A stretch of DNA of 64,000 nucleotides, from NCBI GenBank assembly GCA_002168225.1, contig NHBH01000009.1, forward strand, positions 195,609 to 259,608, written 5' to 3'. This document shows, in pieces, positions 8,278-17,570 of this stretch. Numbering within the stretch: position 1 is the stretch's first letter; each line of letters opens with the position of its first letter. The notes under the pieces were generated by a model. It saw only the letters and a program-made list of their open reading frames with translations, was not told the origin of the DNA and searched no databases. The stretch is from Micavibrio sp. TMED2. GTDB lineage: Bacteria; Pseudomonadota; Alphaproteobacteria; TMED2. The translations under genes and the position numbers were made by a program.

Positions 8278-8724
8278 ATGACATCCGGCCCCGATACCGA
8301 TCCACGTGCCTATCCGACACGTCCCTGGGTCGGTGTCGGGGCCATTGTCATTCATGCGGGGCGCGTGCTGATGGTCAAGCGCGCCAAGCCGCCAGAGCAG
8401 GGCAAATGGAGCCTGCCGGGCGGCTCGCTTGATCTCGGTGAAACCTGCGCCGAGGCCGCCATTCGTGAGGTGGCGGAGGAAACCGGCATCGTTGCGGAAG
8501 CGGTATCGGTCCTGACTGCTGTTGATCGTATTGACCGCGATGCCGATGGCGCCGTGCAGTACCATTATCTGCTGGTGGATGTTGTGGCGCGCTATGTCAG
8601 CGGCGAGCCGGTTGCTGGCGATGATGCGCTGGAGGCGGCATGGATACCGGTGGATCGGCTCGATCAGCATGGCATCTGGGATGAAACCCGGCGGGTGATC
8701 CTGATGGCAGCAGGGATAGAGTAG
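8278..8724 (+). CDS. Nudix hydrolase
   Basis: A 148-residue Nudix-fold phosphohydrolase. The Nudix box is complete (GSLDLGE, seven residues, REVAEETGI) and starts near residue 48. It is preceded by VKRAKPPEQGKWSLPG, the usual lead-in of MutT/ADP-ribose-pyrophosphatase-like members. Its substrate cannot be told from sequence. It starts 32 bases after phaB on the same strand and is followed closely by a membrane-protein gene, so it may be expressed with either. Confidence 0.88.
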   Translation: MTSGPDTDPRAYPTRPWVGVGAIVIHAGRVLMVKRAKPPEQGKWSLPGGSLDLGETCAEAAIREVAEETGIVAEAVSVLTAVDRIDRDADGAVQYHYLLVDVVARYVSGEPVAGDDALEAAWIPVDRLDQHGIWDETRRVILMAAGIE

Positions 8725-8737
8725 GGAGAGCAACGCC

Positions 8738-9221
8738 ATGTCGTTCATGGAATGGTATATGGTGATCGCCTGTTTCGGCACGGCACTGCTCTGTCTTTAC
8801 TGGCATTGCCGGGCAATCTGGCTCTGGCTCAGCATTCCGAACTGGCCGCGGGTTGAGGCAGTGGTGCGCAAATCCATAATTCGGCAGAAATCATCGCGGC
8901 ATCGGCATTATGCGCTCGATATCGAGTTCGGCTATCGCTTCCGGGGCGAGGACTATATCGGTCGCCAGCCCGTACCTGGCGGTCTGGTCACCCAGACAAA
9001 ACAGGGCGTGGAGGCGGTTGCTGCCACCATGGCCGAGGGCACGGTGCTCAAGGTGCATGTCAATCCGCGCCGCCCGCGTGAGGCCTATGCCGCGCCGGTG
9101 GCATCTCGCCCTGCTGATCTGTGCGCTGGTTTTCGGTGGCGCTGGTACGCTGATCCTTTACAAGGTCAATCCCGATGCCCGCACAGTGATCGACGGCATC
9201 CTGAAACCGGAACCGGAATAG
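8738..9221 (+). pseudogene. DUF3592-like membrane protein with a frameshift
   Basis: The first ~350 bases encode a transmembrane helix (residues 5-30) and a DUF3592-like extracytoplasmic strand domain (VEAVVRKS...YALDIEFGYRFRGEDYIG...VHVNPRRPREAYAAPV). Near 9090-9110 the coding signal moves to another frame. That frame supplies the expected second helix (LALLICALVFGGAGTLIL) and a sensible tail ending at 9221, eight bases before the next start. In the original frame the tail is Arg/Cys-rich and unlike a protein. One base too many, real or from sequencing, would explain it. If the shift is real the protein loses its second membrane anchor. Confidence 0.6.
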
Positions 9222-9229
9222 AATAGGCC

Positions 9230-10180
9230 ATGTCGGTCTCGCCTGATGCTCCCTTGCCAGATGCTCCAGCAACCGATGTCCATGTCAAGGCGACCCTGAT
9301 CGGCGCAACCGCTGTGCTACTATGGTCGACGCTGGCGCTGTTCACGGTGCTGTCGGGCCGGATACCGCCGTTTCAGCTGCTGGCCATGTCATTTGCCGTC
9401 GCCAGCCTGATCGGCCTGATCTGGTCGATCCGCAAGCGCGGCAGCCTGCGGGCGGCCTGTGCCACCTTCCGTCAGCCGTTATCGGTCTGGGCACTCGGGG
9501 TTGGCGGGCTGTTCGGCTATCACTTCGCCTATTTTCTGGCCCTGCGTTTGGCACCGCCGGTTGAGGCCAATCTGCTCAACTATCTCTGGCCCCTGCTGAT
9601 TGTGCTGTTTTCCGCCCTGCTGCCCGGCCACCGCCTGCGCTGGTTTCATCTTGTCGGGGCACTGCTTGGCCTTGCCGGTACCGCGTTGATCATTACCGGT
9701 GTCGAGACGGCCAGTTCTGATGATGCCTCATCCTTTGCCGGGCTTGGCGTCGCACTGGCCGCTGCCCTGATCTGGTCGAGCTATTCCGTCCTCAATCGCC
9801 GTCTGCCCGATGTGCCGACCGAGACGGTGACCGGGTTTTGCCTCGCCACCAGCCTGCTCGCCATCCCCGCCCATCTGGTGTTCGAGCAAAGCGTCATGCC
9901 AACTGCAATCGAATGGCTCGCGGCACTGGCCCTCGGTCTGGGGCCGGTTGGCGGTGCCTTCTTCGTCTGGGATTACGGCACCAAGCGCGGCGACATTCGG
10001 GTACTGGGCGCGCTTGCCTATCTGGCACCGCTGCTCTCCACCCTGTCGCTGGTGGTAATCGGCGTGCGTGGCTTTGATTGGCTGCTTGGGCTTGCCTGCC
10101 TGCTGATTATCGGCGGGGCGGTGATGGCCAGTGCCGAGATGTGGCGCAAACCCCGCAAAATGACAGAAATGCTAAACTAG
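9230..10180 (+). CDS. YddG-like EamA/DMT-family exporter, copy 1
   Basis: A 316-residue integral membrane protein with about ten hydrophobic helices in two EamA repeats. The opening (ATLIGATAVLLWSTLALFTV...IPPFQLLAMSF) and FVWDYGTKRGDIR near residue 245 match the YddG group, which exports aromatic amino acids in enterobacteria. The substrate here is inferred only. A paralogue follows 52 bases downstream on the same strand. Confidence 0.85.
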   Translation: MSVSPDAPLPDAPATDVHVKATLIGATAVLLWSTLALFTVLSGRIPPFQLLAMSFAVASLIGLIWSIRKRGSLRAACATFRQPLSVWALGVGGLFGYHFAYFLALRLAPPVEANLLNYLWPLLIVLFSALLPGHRLRWFHLVGALLGLAGTALIITGVETASSDDASSFAGLGVALAAALIWSSYSVLNRRLPDVPTETVTGFCLATSLLAIPAHLVFEQSVMPTAIEWLAALALGLGPVGGAFFVWDYGTKRGDIRVLGALAYLAPLLSTLSLVVIGVRGFDWLLGLACLLIIGGAVMASAEMWRKPRKMTEMLN

Positions 10181-10232
10181 TTACCCCGTTATCTGTTTTT
10201 GCTTCTTCCTGTCGTGGTTCTGGCGGAAGATT

Positions 10233-11279
10233 ATGGAAAGACAAAAATCGAGCAGCCAGATGACGGGACCGGTGCCAGATCGCCGTATACGGGCGACGAT
10301 CATTGGGGGATCAGCTATTTTCCTCTGGTCGACGCTCGCCCTGCTGACCGTCAAGACCGGGTCGGTGCCACCACTGCAGCTGCTATTCATGAGCTTTGCC
10401 ATCGGCGGTATTGCCGGTCTGGTCTGGACCATCCGCCGCAATCCCACACGTAACGCGCTGCAACGCATCTTCCGGCAACCGGCGGCGGTCTGGCTGCTCG
10501 GCATCGCCGGTATCTTCGGCAATCATGTCCTGTATTTCTTTGCCCTGAAGATGGGGCCACCGGCAGAGGCGAACCTGATCAACTATATGTATCCGGCGCT
10601 GATTATTCTGTTTGCCGCTGTGCTGCTGAAGGAACGGCTGCGTTGGTTCCATATTATCGGCACCGTGACCGGTTTTGCCGGGGCGGCGGTGATTATCCTC
10701 AGCGTTGATTACCAGAACCAGCAGATGGCACCGGCACCGGTTCTGGGCCTGCTCGCGGCTGCCGGGTCAGCAGTCAGCTGGGCGCTGTACTCGGTCCTGA
10801 ACCGCAAGTTCAAACAGGTGCCGACGGAAATCGTGGTCGGCTACACCCTGGCCAGCGCCGCCCTTGCCCTGCCGCTGCATCTGGCGCTGGAAACAACTGT
10901 CATGCCCATGCCGGAAGAGCTGTTCGCCATCCTGCTGATGGGCTTGGGGCCTGCCGGGGCGGTGTTCTTCGTCTGGGATTACGGTACCAAGCATGGCGAT
11001 ATACGGGTGGTTAGTGCCCTGCTGTTTTTCACGCCGCTGCTGTCCTCATGGTTGCTGATCATCGCCGGGGTACGGCCCTTCGATATCAGTATCATTCTGG
11101 CCTGTCTCCTGATCGTCGGCGGGTCGATTTTCGCCAGTCTGGAAATGTGGCTGCAGGAACCGCCGCTCAGGAATGATCCCGGTCCGACACCCGAACTGGA
11201 AGTCATTCCAATCGAGGTTCGAGAAGATCCGGTCGATCCAGCAACTCGGCAAGAACCGCCTGATATACCGCCCGTTTGA
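10233..11279 (+). CDS. YddG-like EamA/DMT-family exporter, copy 2
   Basis: A 348-residue paralogue of the preceding exporter with the same ten-helix plan and shared blocks: LWSTLALLTVKTGSVPPLQL, MGPPAEANLINYMYPALI and FVWDYGTKHGDIRVV. It differs by a ~45-residue hydrophilic Pro/Glu-rich C-terminal tail (PTPELEVIPIEVREDPVDPA...). The last 77 coding bases of this tail are also coding for RppH on the opposite strand. The tandem arrangement points to local duplication and divergence, perhaps for different substrates or a heteromeric pump. Confidence 0.84.
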   Translation: MERQKSSSQMTGPVPDRRIRATIIGGSAIFLWSTLALLTVKTGSVPPLQLLFMSFAIGGIAGLVWTIRRNPTRNALQRIFRQPAAVWLLGIAGIFGNHVLYFFALKMGPPAEANLINYMYPALIILFAAVLLKERLRWFHIIGTVTGFAGAAVIILSVDYQNQQMAPAPVLGLLAAAGSAVSWALYSVLNRKFKQVPTEIVVGYTLASAALALPLHLALETTVMPMPEELFAILLMGLGPAGAVFFVWDYGTKHGDIRVVSALLFFTPLLSSWLLIIAGVRPFDISIILACLLIVGGSIFASLEMWLQEPPLRNDPGPTPELEVIPIEVREDPVDPATRQEPPDIPPV

Positions 11280-11709
11280 ACGGAATGATGGCATTGACCA
11301 CCTCATCGGCGGTGGCCCAGCGCCAGCGGCCGAACTCCTGATGCTTGTCCGCGGTCAGGTCGACGTCATCTTCTGTCCCGGTGAACCGGGCGAGTACCCA
11401 GCGCTGGCGCTGACCACGCCATTTGCCGCGCCGGGGATGGTTGCGCATTTCATTCGGGAAATCATAGTAGAATTCAGACGGCGTGACCTGAATGATATCG
11501 GCCTTGTCCGTGCCGATCTCTTCCTGCAACTCGCGCAGTGCCGCTTCCTCCACATCCTCACCGGCATCAACACCGCCCTGTGGCATTTGCCACGCGCCCG
11601 GCACATCAGTGCGCTCGCCGATAAAGATCATGCCGTGATCATTGATCAGCACAATACCGACACAGGGGCGGTATTCGCTTGGGATACGCTCGATCTGGCG
11701 GTCGGTCAT
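11203..11709 (-). CDS. rppH: RNA pyrophosphohydrolase RppH
   Basis: A 168-residue Nudix enzyme that removes pyrophosphate from 5' ends of mRNA and so starts decay; also annotated as (di)nucleoside polyphosphate hydrolase. It has the RppH-type opening YRPCVGIVLIN, the PGAWQMPQGG lead-in, a complete Nudix box (GGVDAGEDVEEAALRELQEEIG) and the W...F..W region of the family. It is the last gene of the gpmI-envC-ctpA-deacetylase run, 11 bases after the deacetylase. Its 3' end overlaps the exporter on the other strand. Confidence 0.93.
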   Translation of the reverse strand: MTDRQIERIPSEYRPCVGIVLINDHGMIFIGERTDVPGAWQMPQGGVDAGEDVEEAALRELQEEIGTDKADIIQVTPSEFYYDFPNEMRNHPRRGKWRGQRQRWVLARFTGTEDDVDLTADKHQEFGRWRWATADEVVNAIIPFKRAVYQAVLAELLDRPDLLEPRLE

Positions 11710-11720
11710 GGAAGGTTGGA

Positions 11721-13208
11721 TCAGCTTGGGTTGCGGTCGTCGAGGCCGATGGTGGCGCTTACCGGCACCAGATCAATACCGCGGGAACGGAGCAGCGGAA
11801 TCCATTCCTCAAGCCGTTCAAAGGTTACCGGATAGGCCTGAGCATAGCCGATGGCATGGCCATTGAGCTTGGCCAGAGATTCCAGCCCCATAAGCTGTTC
11901 ATCAATATCGGCGACGGTCGGGATAGCATCGATCAGCCGGTCACTGCGGTTATAGGGCAGATTGGCCCGATTGCTGAGATCGGCAGAGACCGAGTTGACG
12001 GTCGAGTTGTTATCGATAAACAGCAGGCCGCGCCGCGCCAGTTCGCGCAGGATCGGGTCCAGTGCTTGCGGTGATGCCAGCAGGGCCGAGCCGAGGAAGC
12101 CGGTGACACCGACATAACCCTCGGCAGCGCCCAGTGAACGATAGAGGGCGGTGATGTTGTCTGCAGGATCAGAATCGACAAGCAGGACATTCGGGCCGGG
12201 ATCATCGAACGGATAATTGATCGGCTGCATCGGCAGGGCCAGCAGGGATTCATGCCCGACCTCTCGCGCTGCGGCAATCAGGTCGTCCAGTGCCGGAGCA
12301 TAGGGATGGAAGGCGAGGCTGACATCCGGTGGCAGTTGCTCGATTGCCTGCCGGGTCTTGTCCGGGTTCAGGCCCAGTTCGGTCATGACGATCGAGATAC
12401 GCGGCAGATCGACAATCGGCACCCGGCGGGCATAGGCCATGGAAGCGCGCATGCCATTGGCAGCAATGACCGGCAGCGGGCCATATTCGGTGCTTTCCTG
12501 CAGGTCAGCGCGTGGTTCTGCCGGTGGTGTACCCTCTGCCCGGTCAACAACCTGCGGCATGTCCGACTCTGGCTCCGGTGGCGGCGTGACAGCCACTGGC
12601 TCCGGCTCAGGTTCTGGCGCAACGGCGATAACCGGTTCAGGTTCCGGTGGCGTGTCGATGCTGATCTGTGGTTCAGGTTCCGGCTGTTGATCGACAATCA
12701 TGCTTGCCGCCATACCACCGATTTCGCTGACGTTCTTAATATCGGGTGAGGGGGGCGGGCCCGGTGGCTCAACCGCGAGTGCCAGATAGCCGACCCCGGC
12801 ACCCAGCAGGAGCAGGAAGGCGGTACCGGCCAGCAATGGGCCTTTTAGGCCACCCGAACCACCAGCACTGGCTTGTTCATTGGTCATCGAGGCGGCCATG
12901 GAGGCGTAGGAGCGTCGCCGGGGCGGCTCGTCATCGTCCCATGTGGTACGGCTGTCCTGATCCTGCGGGAAGGAATCGTCATGGCCGTCATCGGCCAGCG
13001 TTTCGACCGTCGCACCATCAGCTTCCTGAAGGCTATCAGACATGGCAGCATCGTTATCGAGACTGTTACCGGTCTCGATCGTGTCGTCGCTATTGGTGTT
13101 GGCATCATCCTCAATGCCTGCACCTGCCATCGACTCTTTCAGGGAGTTGGGCAAATTGCCGTCCAGGGTTCGATCCCCCGCCTTATTCAGTTGTGCGTTT
13201 CTCAGCAC
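11721..13208 (-). CDS. Divergent polysaccharide deacetylase family protein
   Basis: A 495-residue membrane-anchored periplasmic protein. Residues 1-120 are acidic, low complexity and cytoplasmic; one transmembrane helix spans ~125-146. A Pro/Glu-rich spacer (repeated PEPEP, ~190-230) crosses the periplasm. The C-terminal half (~255-490) is the divergent deacetylase domain, with ISIVMTELGLNPDKT, VSLAFHPYAP, GHESLLALPMQP, YVGVTGFLGSALL and FIDNNSTVNS. Such proteins sit beside envC and ctpA in alphaproteobacteria and probably act on peptidoglycan, though activity is not established. The first codon is GTG with no evident ribosome-binding site; ATG 13127 is an alternative. Confidence 0.85.
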   Translation of the reverse strand: MLRNAQLNKAGDRTLDGNLPNSLKESMAGAGIEDDANTNSDDTIETGNSLDNDAAMSDSLQEADGATVETLADDGHDDSFPQDQDSRTTWDDDEPPRRRSYASMAASMTNEQASAGGSGGLKGPLLAGTAFLLLLGAGVGYLALAVEPPGPPPSPDIKNVSEIGGMAASMIVDQQPEPEPQISIDTPPEPEPVIAVAPEPEPEPVAVTPPPEPESDMPQVVDRAEGTPPAEPRADLQESTEYGPLPVIAANGMRASMAYARRVPIVDLPRISIVMTELGLNPDKTRQAIEQLPPDVSLAFHPYAPALDDLIAAAREVGHESLLALPMQPINYPFDDPGPNVLLVDSDPADNITALYRSLGAAEGYVGVTGFLGSALLASPQALDPILRELARRGLLFIDNNSTVNSVSADLSNRANLPYNRSDRLIDAIPTVADIDEQLMGLESLAKLNGHAIGYAQAYPVTFERLEEWIPLLRSRGIDLVPVSATIGLDDRNPS

Positions 13209-13262
13209 ATGATTATCAGGCCGACATGTCGACCAGTCAAATCACCAGCGGTCACATGCCTA

Positions 13263-14579
13263 TTAATTCACCACTGTAGAGCGAAATAGCGACACTCCGC
13301 GCAACAGGTCAACTGCACGGGCCAATTGATAGTCGAACGGTTGCTCATCGGTCGCATTCCCGGCCACAGGCTGGTCATTTACCTCAACCTCGACATTTAC
13401 ATCGACGTCCTCATGATCCGGGTTGTTAAGAGCGCCACGGAGGTCAGCCTCGCGACGGCGCTCAAGCACGGCAATTTCCTCAAGACGGGCCGGTTTAACC
13501 TCGATATCGGGCTCGATGCCTTCAGCCTGAATGGAAACACCGGACGGGGTGTAATAACGGGCTGTGGTCAGACGGATCGCGACGTTGCCGGACAATGGCA
13601 TGATGGTCTGAACCGATCCCTTACCGAAAGATTTGGTGCCGATGATCAGCGCGCGGCGGTGATCCTTCAGGGCGCCAGCCACGATTTCGGATGCGGATGC
13701 GGAACCGCCATTGATCAGAACCACGATCGGCAGACCTTCTAGATCATCACCGGTGCTCGCATTGTAGCGCTGGCTGTCCTCTTCGCGGCGGCCACGGGTC
13801 GAGACAATCTCGCCCTTGTCGAGGAAGATATCTGAGACCGAAATCGCCTGATCGAGCAGGCCACCGGGATTATTGCGCAGATCAAGCACAACACCGGTCA
13901 GCTTGTCGCCCAACTCGTCCTTGAAGCTGGCAATAGCATCCTCGACGCCATCAGAGGTTTGTTCGCTGAAGGTGCTGACGCGGATAATGCCGATATCGCC
14001 CTGAATTTCGGAGCGCACAGAACGGATGCGGATGACATCGCGCTTGATTGGAATTTCGAGTGCTTCGGTTTCACCTTCGCGGCGCACGGTGAGAACGATG
14101 GTGGTGCCGATCCGGCCACGCATTTTCTCAACCGCTTCCGACAGGGTCAGGCCGAGGACCGGCTCATCATCCAGATGGGTGATGTAGTCGCCAGGCTGGA
14201 TACCGGCATTGGCCGCCGGGGTGTCATCGATCGGGGAGACCACCTTGACGAAGCCGTTCTCCATGGTGACCTCAATGCCGAGACCGCCAAATTCGCCGCG
14301 GGTCTTGACCCGCATGTCGCGGAAATTGGCTTCGTTCAGATAGCCGGAATGCGGATCGAGCGATGTCAGCATGCCGTTGATTGCTGCCTCGATCAGTTCC
14401 TTGTCGGTCAGTTCCGTCACATATTCCGCCCGTACCCGCTCCAGCACATCACCGAACAGGGTCAGTTGCTGATAGGTTTCGGCTGATGACTGGCCGCTGC
14501 TCTCTGCCTGCGCTTTGAAGGCGATGGGGCTGATGGCAAGGGCGAGGGATAGGGTGGCGGCTATAAAACTGGATCGCAT
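13263..14579 (-). CDS. ctpA: C-terminal processing peptidase, S41 family
   Basis: A 438-residue exported protease. The signal peptide is MRSSFIAATLSLALAISPIAFKAQA; starting at 14579 makes it N-terminal and leaves a preceding CAGGAC element, whereas longer reading would add 72 unlikely residues. A PDZ domain occupies ~95-180 (GGLGIEV...AGIQPGDYI). The peptidase core follows, with VLDLRNNPGG, the catalytic serine in GGSASASE (291-298) and the general-base Lys320 in SFGKGSVQT. CtpA enzymes cut periplasmic and envelope proteins, often with a TPR lipoprotein partner. It is 61 bases downstream of envC, a pairing common in this group. Confidence 0.93.
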   Translation of the reverse strand: MRSSFIAATLSLALAISPIAFKAQAESSGQSSAETYQQLTLFGDVLERVRAEYVTELTDKELIEAAINGMLTSLDPHSGYLNEANFRDMRVKTRGEFGGLGIEVTMENGFVKVVSPIDDTPAANAGIQPGDYITHLDDEPVLGLTLSEAVEKMRGRIGTTIVLTVRREGETEALEIPIKRDVIRIRSVRSEIQGDIGIIRVSTFSEQTSDGVEDAIASFKDELGDKLTGVVLDLRNNPGGLLDQAISVSDIFLDKGEIVSTRGRREEDSQRYNASTGDDLEGLPIVVLINGGSASASEIVAGALKDHRRALIIGTKSFGKGSVQTIMPLSGNVAIRLTTARYYTPSGVSIQAEGIEPDIEVKPARLEEIAVLERRREADLRGALNNPDHEDVDVNVEVEVNDQPVAGNATDEQPFDYQLARAVDLLRGVSLFRSTVVN

Positions 14580-14640
14580 TGGGCTTCTTGTCCTGTGAGT
14601 CCGCTCGGCGCGGTTCGTCCTGATACTTGCTATTGAATAC

Positions 14641-15864
14641 CTAATTGGTCTGATTGGCCACGAAAAGTAAGGGATTCTGTGGCCGACCACGATAACGTGA
14701 TTCAAAGTATAATGGCAGTTCGTCCGTATTGGAGCCTGAAACACCACTTTGAAGCAATGAATTACTGCTCGCAATCGAATGATCAAGTCTGCCAATGGGT
14801 TCTCCGGCCCTCACTGGCTGGCCGACCTGTGCCATCAGGGCCAGTGGACCGGCGAGAACCGAGTGGTATTCCTGACCGTGATCGATGATCACCACCCGGC
14901 CATAGCGGCGAAATGGCCCGGCATAACGGACCGTACCATCGGCGGGGGCGAGCACCATCTGACCGGCGCGGGCATGATAGATCAGCCCATCGGCCCGACC
15001 GCCGCCATCAACATGACTGCCAAAGCGTTGTGTAATCTGGCCTGAAATTGGCGGCAGGTAGCGCAATCGGCTCGTTCGAGCCGTGGGTGCCGTATCCGGT
15101 GTTGCATTCGGCGGATCGGGCAGTCGCGCCAGTTCCTGCATCAGTGCCTGCAAATCGGCGGCGCGTTTGGCGAGATTATCCACCCGCTCAGCCTCCGCGG
15201 CATGATCTGCCGAGGTCGAGGCGAGCCGCTCCGCCCGGTCGTTCAACAGGGCTTCCAGTTCCTTGTCCTGCTGTTCAAGGGTGTTGGACAGCGTGACCAG
15301 CTCAATGCGGCGATTGTCGATCAGGCCGCGCAGTTCCTTGACTGTTTCGATCTCATCGCGCAGTGGTTCCAGTGCTTGCTGCACCGCCGGGACTGCATTG
15401 CCCATGATGGTGGCGGCGCGGCTCAGTTCGGTAACGGATTTTGCGTGGCTGAGGATGGCTTCGGGCGGAATCCGGCCAAGCCGCTGCAATCCGCCGAGCA
15501 GTTGTGACAACTCCTCGCGCCGGGCCTTGAGCCGGGCCTGTGCCAGTGTCAGGCGGGTTTCGAGATCACCGATCTTGTCCACCAGCGTCCGGCGCTCGTT
15601 CTCCCGTGCCTGCAACAGCAGGGCATTGGTTGCGAGGGTTGAGCGTATCTGCGCCAGTTCCTGATTGAGCGCCTGCTCCCGGCCTGCCAGTTCGGCTGCA
15701 CGGGCGCGGCTGTTCTCCAGTGCCTGCTGGAGTGCTTCCGGATCCTGTTCGGACAGCGTGGCTGCGCCATCCGCAGTTTGCGCCCATGCTGATAGCGGGG
15801 CCGGGATACTGCCCAGGCCCGCGATTACCGTGATAACGGCTGCATGGACGCGCAATCGGATCAT
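14641..15864 (-). CDS. envC: EnvC-type murein hydrolase activator (degenerate M23)
   Basis: A 407-residue secreted protein: signal peptide to about residue 29, long coiled coil (~40-245), then a LytM/M23 domain (~275-400). The M23 zinc site is degenerate: the usual HxxxD is missing around GLIYHARAG, and the last histidine of HxH is Tyr in LYFESR. Such domains do not cut peptidoglycan but activate amidases during septum splitting, as E. coli EnvC does. Its start overlaps the stop of gpmI by ATGA, so the two are translationally coupled. Confidence 0.9.
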   Translation of the reverse strand: MIRLRVHAAVITVIAGLGSIPAPLSAWAQTADGAATLSEQDPEALQQALENSRARAAELAGREQALNQELAQIRSTLATNALLLQARENERRTLVDKIGDLETRLTLAQARLKARREELSQLLGGLQRLGRIPPEAILSHAKSVTELSRAATIMGNAVPAVQQALEPLRDEIETVKELRGLIDNRRIELVTLSNTLEQQDKELEALLNDRAERLASTSADHAAEAERVDNLAKRAADLQALMQELARLPDPPNATPDTAPTARTSRLRYLPPISGQITQRFGSHVDGGGRADGLIYHARAGQMVLAPADGTVRYAGPFRRYGRVVIIDHGQEYHSVLAGPLALMAQVGQPVRAGEPIGRLDHSIASSNSLLQSGVSGSNTDELPLYFESRYRGRPQNPLLFVANQTN

Positions 15865-17420
15865 GCGGCGCTCTGGCTCTTGTCCCCGGCATCGGCAATC
15901 AGGTTTCTGCCGGTCATTTCCTCGGGCTGGTCGACGCCCATCATGAACAGCAGGGTCGGGGCGAGGTCGGCCAGACGGCCATTGCGCAGTGTCTGGCCCT
16001 CGCTGCCACCGACCAGCACCAGTGGCACCGGGTTGGTGGTATGGGCGGTATGCGGGCCGCCGGTTTCGGGATCGCGCATCAGCTCGCAGTTGCCATGATC
16101 GGCGGTGACGAGCGCCATACCGCCCAGTTTCTCGATGCTCTCGAGCAACTGGCCGAGGCCGGTATCCACCGTTTCACAGGCTTTCATCGCCGCTTCGAGT
16201 GAGCCGGTATGACCGACCATGTCGGGGTTGGCGTAGTTGATGACGATCAGATCATAATCGCCGGTATCAATCGCCGCCTTGACCTTCGAGGTCAGTTCGG
16301 GGGCCGACATCTCCGGTTGCAGATCATAGGTGGCAACCTTGGGTGAGGGCACCAGAATCCGGTCCTCGCCCGCATATTCGGTTTCTTCACCGCCATTGAG
16401 GAAGAAGGTGACATGGGGATATTTCTCGGTCTCTGCCGCACGCAGCTGGCGCTTGCCGGCGTTCGAGACCACTTCTCCCAGCACATTGACGAGGTTTTGC
16501 GGCGCGAACAGCGTGGTCAGAAACGGGTTCAGTTTGTCGGAATACTCAACCATACCGCCGGCAATCGCCAGTTCGGGCCGGTTGGGCCGGTCAATGTCGC
16601 TGAATGACGGATCGAGCAGGGCAGTCAGTATCTCCCGCGCCCGGTCGGCCCGGAAATTGGCGATCAGCAGCCCGTCACCATCGGCCATACCATCATAACC
16701 GTTGAGGCTGACCGGTTCGATGAACTCATCACTGACATTAGCGTTATAGGCGGCCTGAATCGCGGCAATCGGATCATCGGCAGCCGTACCGGTGCCGCTG
16801 GTCAGCAGGTGATAGGCTTTGGCCACCCGCTCCCAGCGGTTGTCACGGTCCATGGCGAAGTAACGGCCGCAAAGGCTGGCGAGCTTTATGTCGGGATTGT
16901 CGCCCAGATCATCCAGAAATGCCTGCACATAGGTCTGTGCCGACTTTGGACCGACATCGCGGCCATCGAGGAAACCGTGGACCAGAACCGGCACACCGGC
17001 CCCGGCAACGATTTTGGCGAGTGCCGCGATATGGCGCTGATGGGCGTGGACACCGCCGGGGGACAGCAGGCCGAGCAGGTGCAGCTTGCCGCCGGTATCC
17101 TTCAGTTTGGCAATGATTGACTGCAGCGCTTCATTATTTGCCAGCGAGCCGTCTTTGATTGCCTTGTCGATGCGTGGTAAGTCCTGATTGACGATCCGGC
17201 CTGCGCCGATATTGATGTGCCCGACCTCGGAATTGCCGAACTGGCCATCAGGCAGGCCGACATCGCCGCCGCCAGCCTGCAGAAATGCAGTTGGGCCATG
17301 GGCCCAGATGCGGTCGAATACCGGGGTTTTTGCTTGGCGGACAGCGTTGTCCGCTGCTTCTTCCCGCCAGCCGAAGCCGTCCAGAATGCAGAGCATGACG
17401 GGGTGTTTTTTGGTCGGCAT
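15861..17420 (-). CDS. gpmI: Phosphoglycerate mutase, cofactor-independent
   Basis: A 519-residue alkaline-phosphatase-superfamily enzyme interconverting 3- and 2-phosphoglycerate through a phosphoserine. The metal Asp14 lies in ILDGFGWRE and the phosphorylated Ser64 in FGNSEVGHINIGAGR. Other metal-binding blocks are LLIANFRADRARE and ALVTADHGNCE. I chose ATG 17420, preceded by GCGAGA, over an upstream TTG at 17444. It begins the gpmI-envC-ctpA-deacetylase-rppH run and is divergent from the RimB-RimK fusion gene. Confidence 0.95.
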   Translation of the reverse strand: MPTKKHPVMLCILDGFGWREEAADNAVRQAKTPVFDRIWAHGPTAFLQAGGGDVGLPDGQFGNSEVGHINIGAGRIVNQDLPRIDKAIKDGSLANNEALQSIIAKLKDTGGKLHLLGLLSPGGVHAHQRHIAALAKIVAGAGVPVLVHGFLDGRDVGPKSAQTYVQAFLDDLGDNPDIKLASLCGRYFAMDRDNRWERVAKAYHLLTSGTGTAADDPIAAIQAAYNANVSDEFIEPVSLNGYDGMADGDGLLIANFRADRAREILTALLDPSFSDIDRPNRPELAIAGGMVEYSDKLNPFLTTLFAPQNLVNVLGEVVSNAGKRQLRAAETEKYPHVTFFLNGGEETEYAGEDRILVPSPKVATYDLQPEMSAPELTSKVKAAIDTGDYDLIVINYANPDMVGHTGSLEAAMKACETVDTGLGQLLESIEKLGGMALVTADHGNCELMRDPETGGPHTAHTTNPVPLVLVGGSEGQTLRNGRLADLAPTLLFMMGVDQPEEMTGRNLIADAGDKSQSAA

Positions 17421-17570
17421 TATTTTTATCTCGCAGATTTGCAATGTTGCTCTTATTGGATGCCATTGTTATGGGGCGAGAGTGCGGCGGTCTCAACCTC
17501 GAATTTCAAAGTTTATCCCCGACCGGTGGGGTATTTGCCTTGCCGGCATTGATTATGGGAATGGTTCTTT

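Noticed and set aside
12590-12690. Repeated GGTTCAGGTTCCGG-like DNA in the deacetylase gene.
   Set aside because: It only encodes the Pro/Glu-rich periplasmic spacer and follows from codon repetition.
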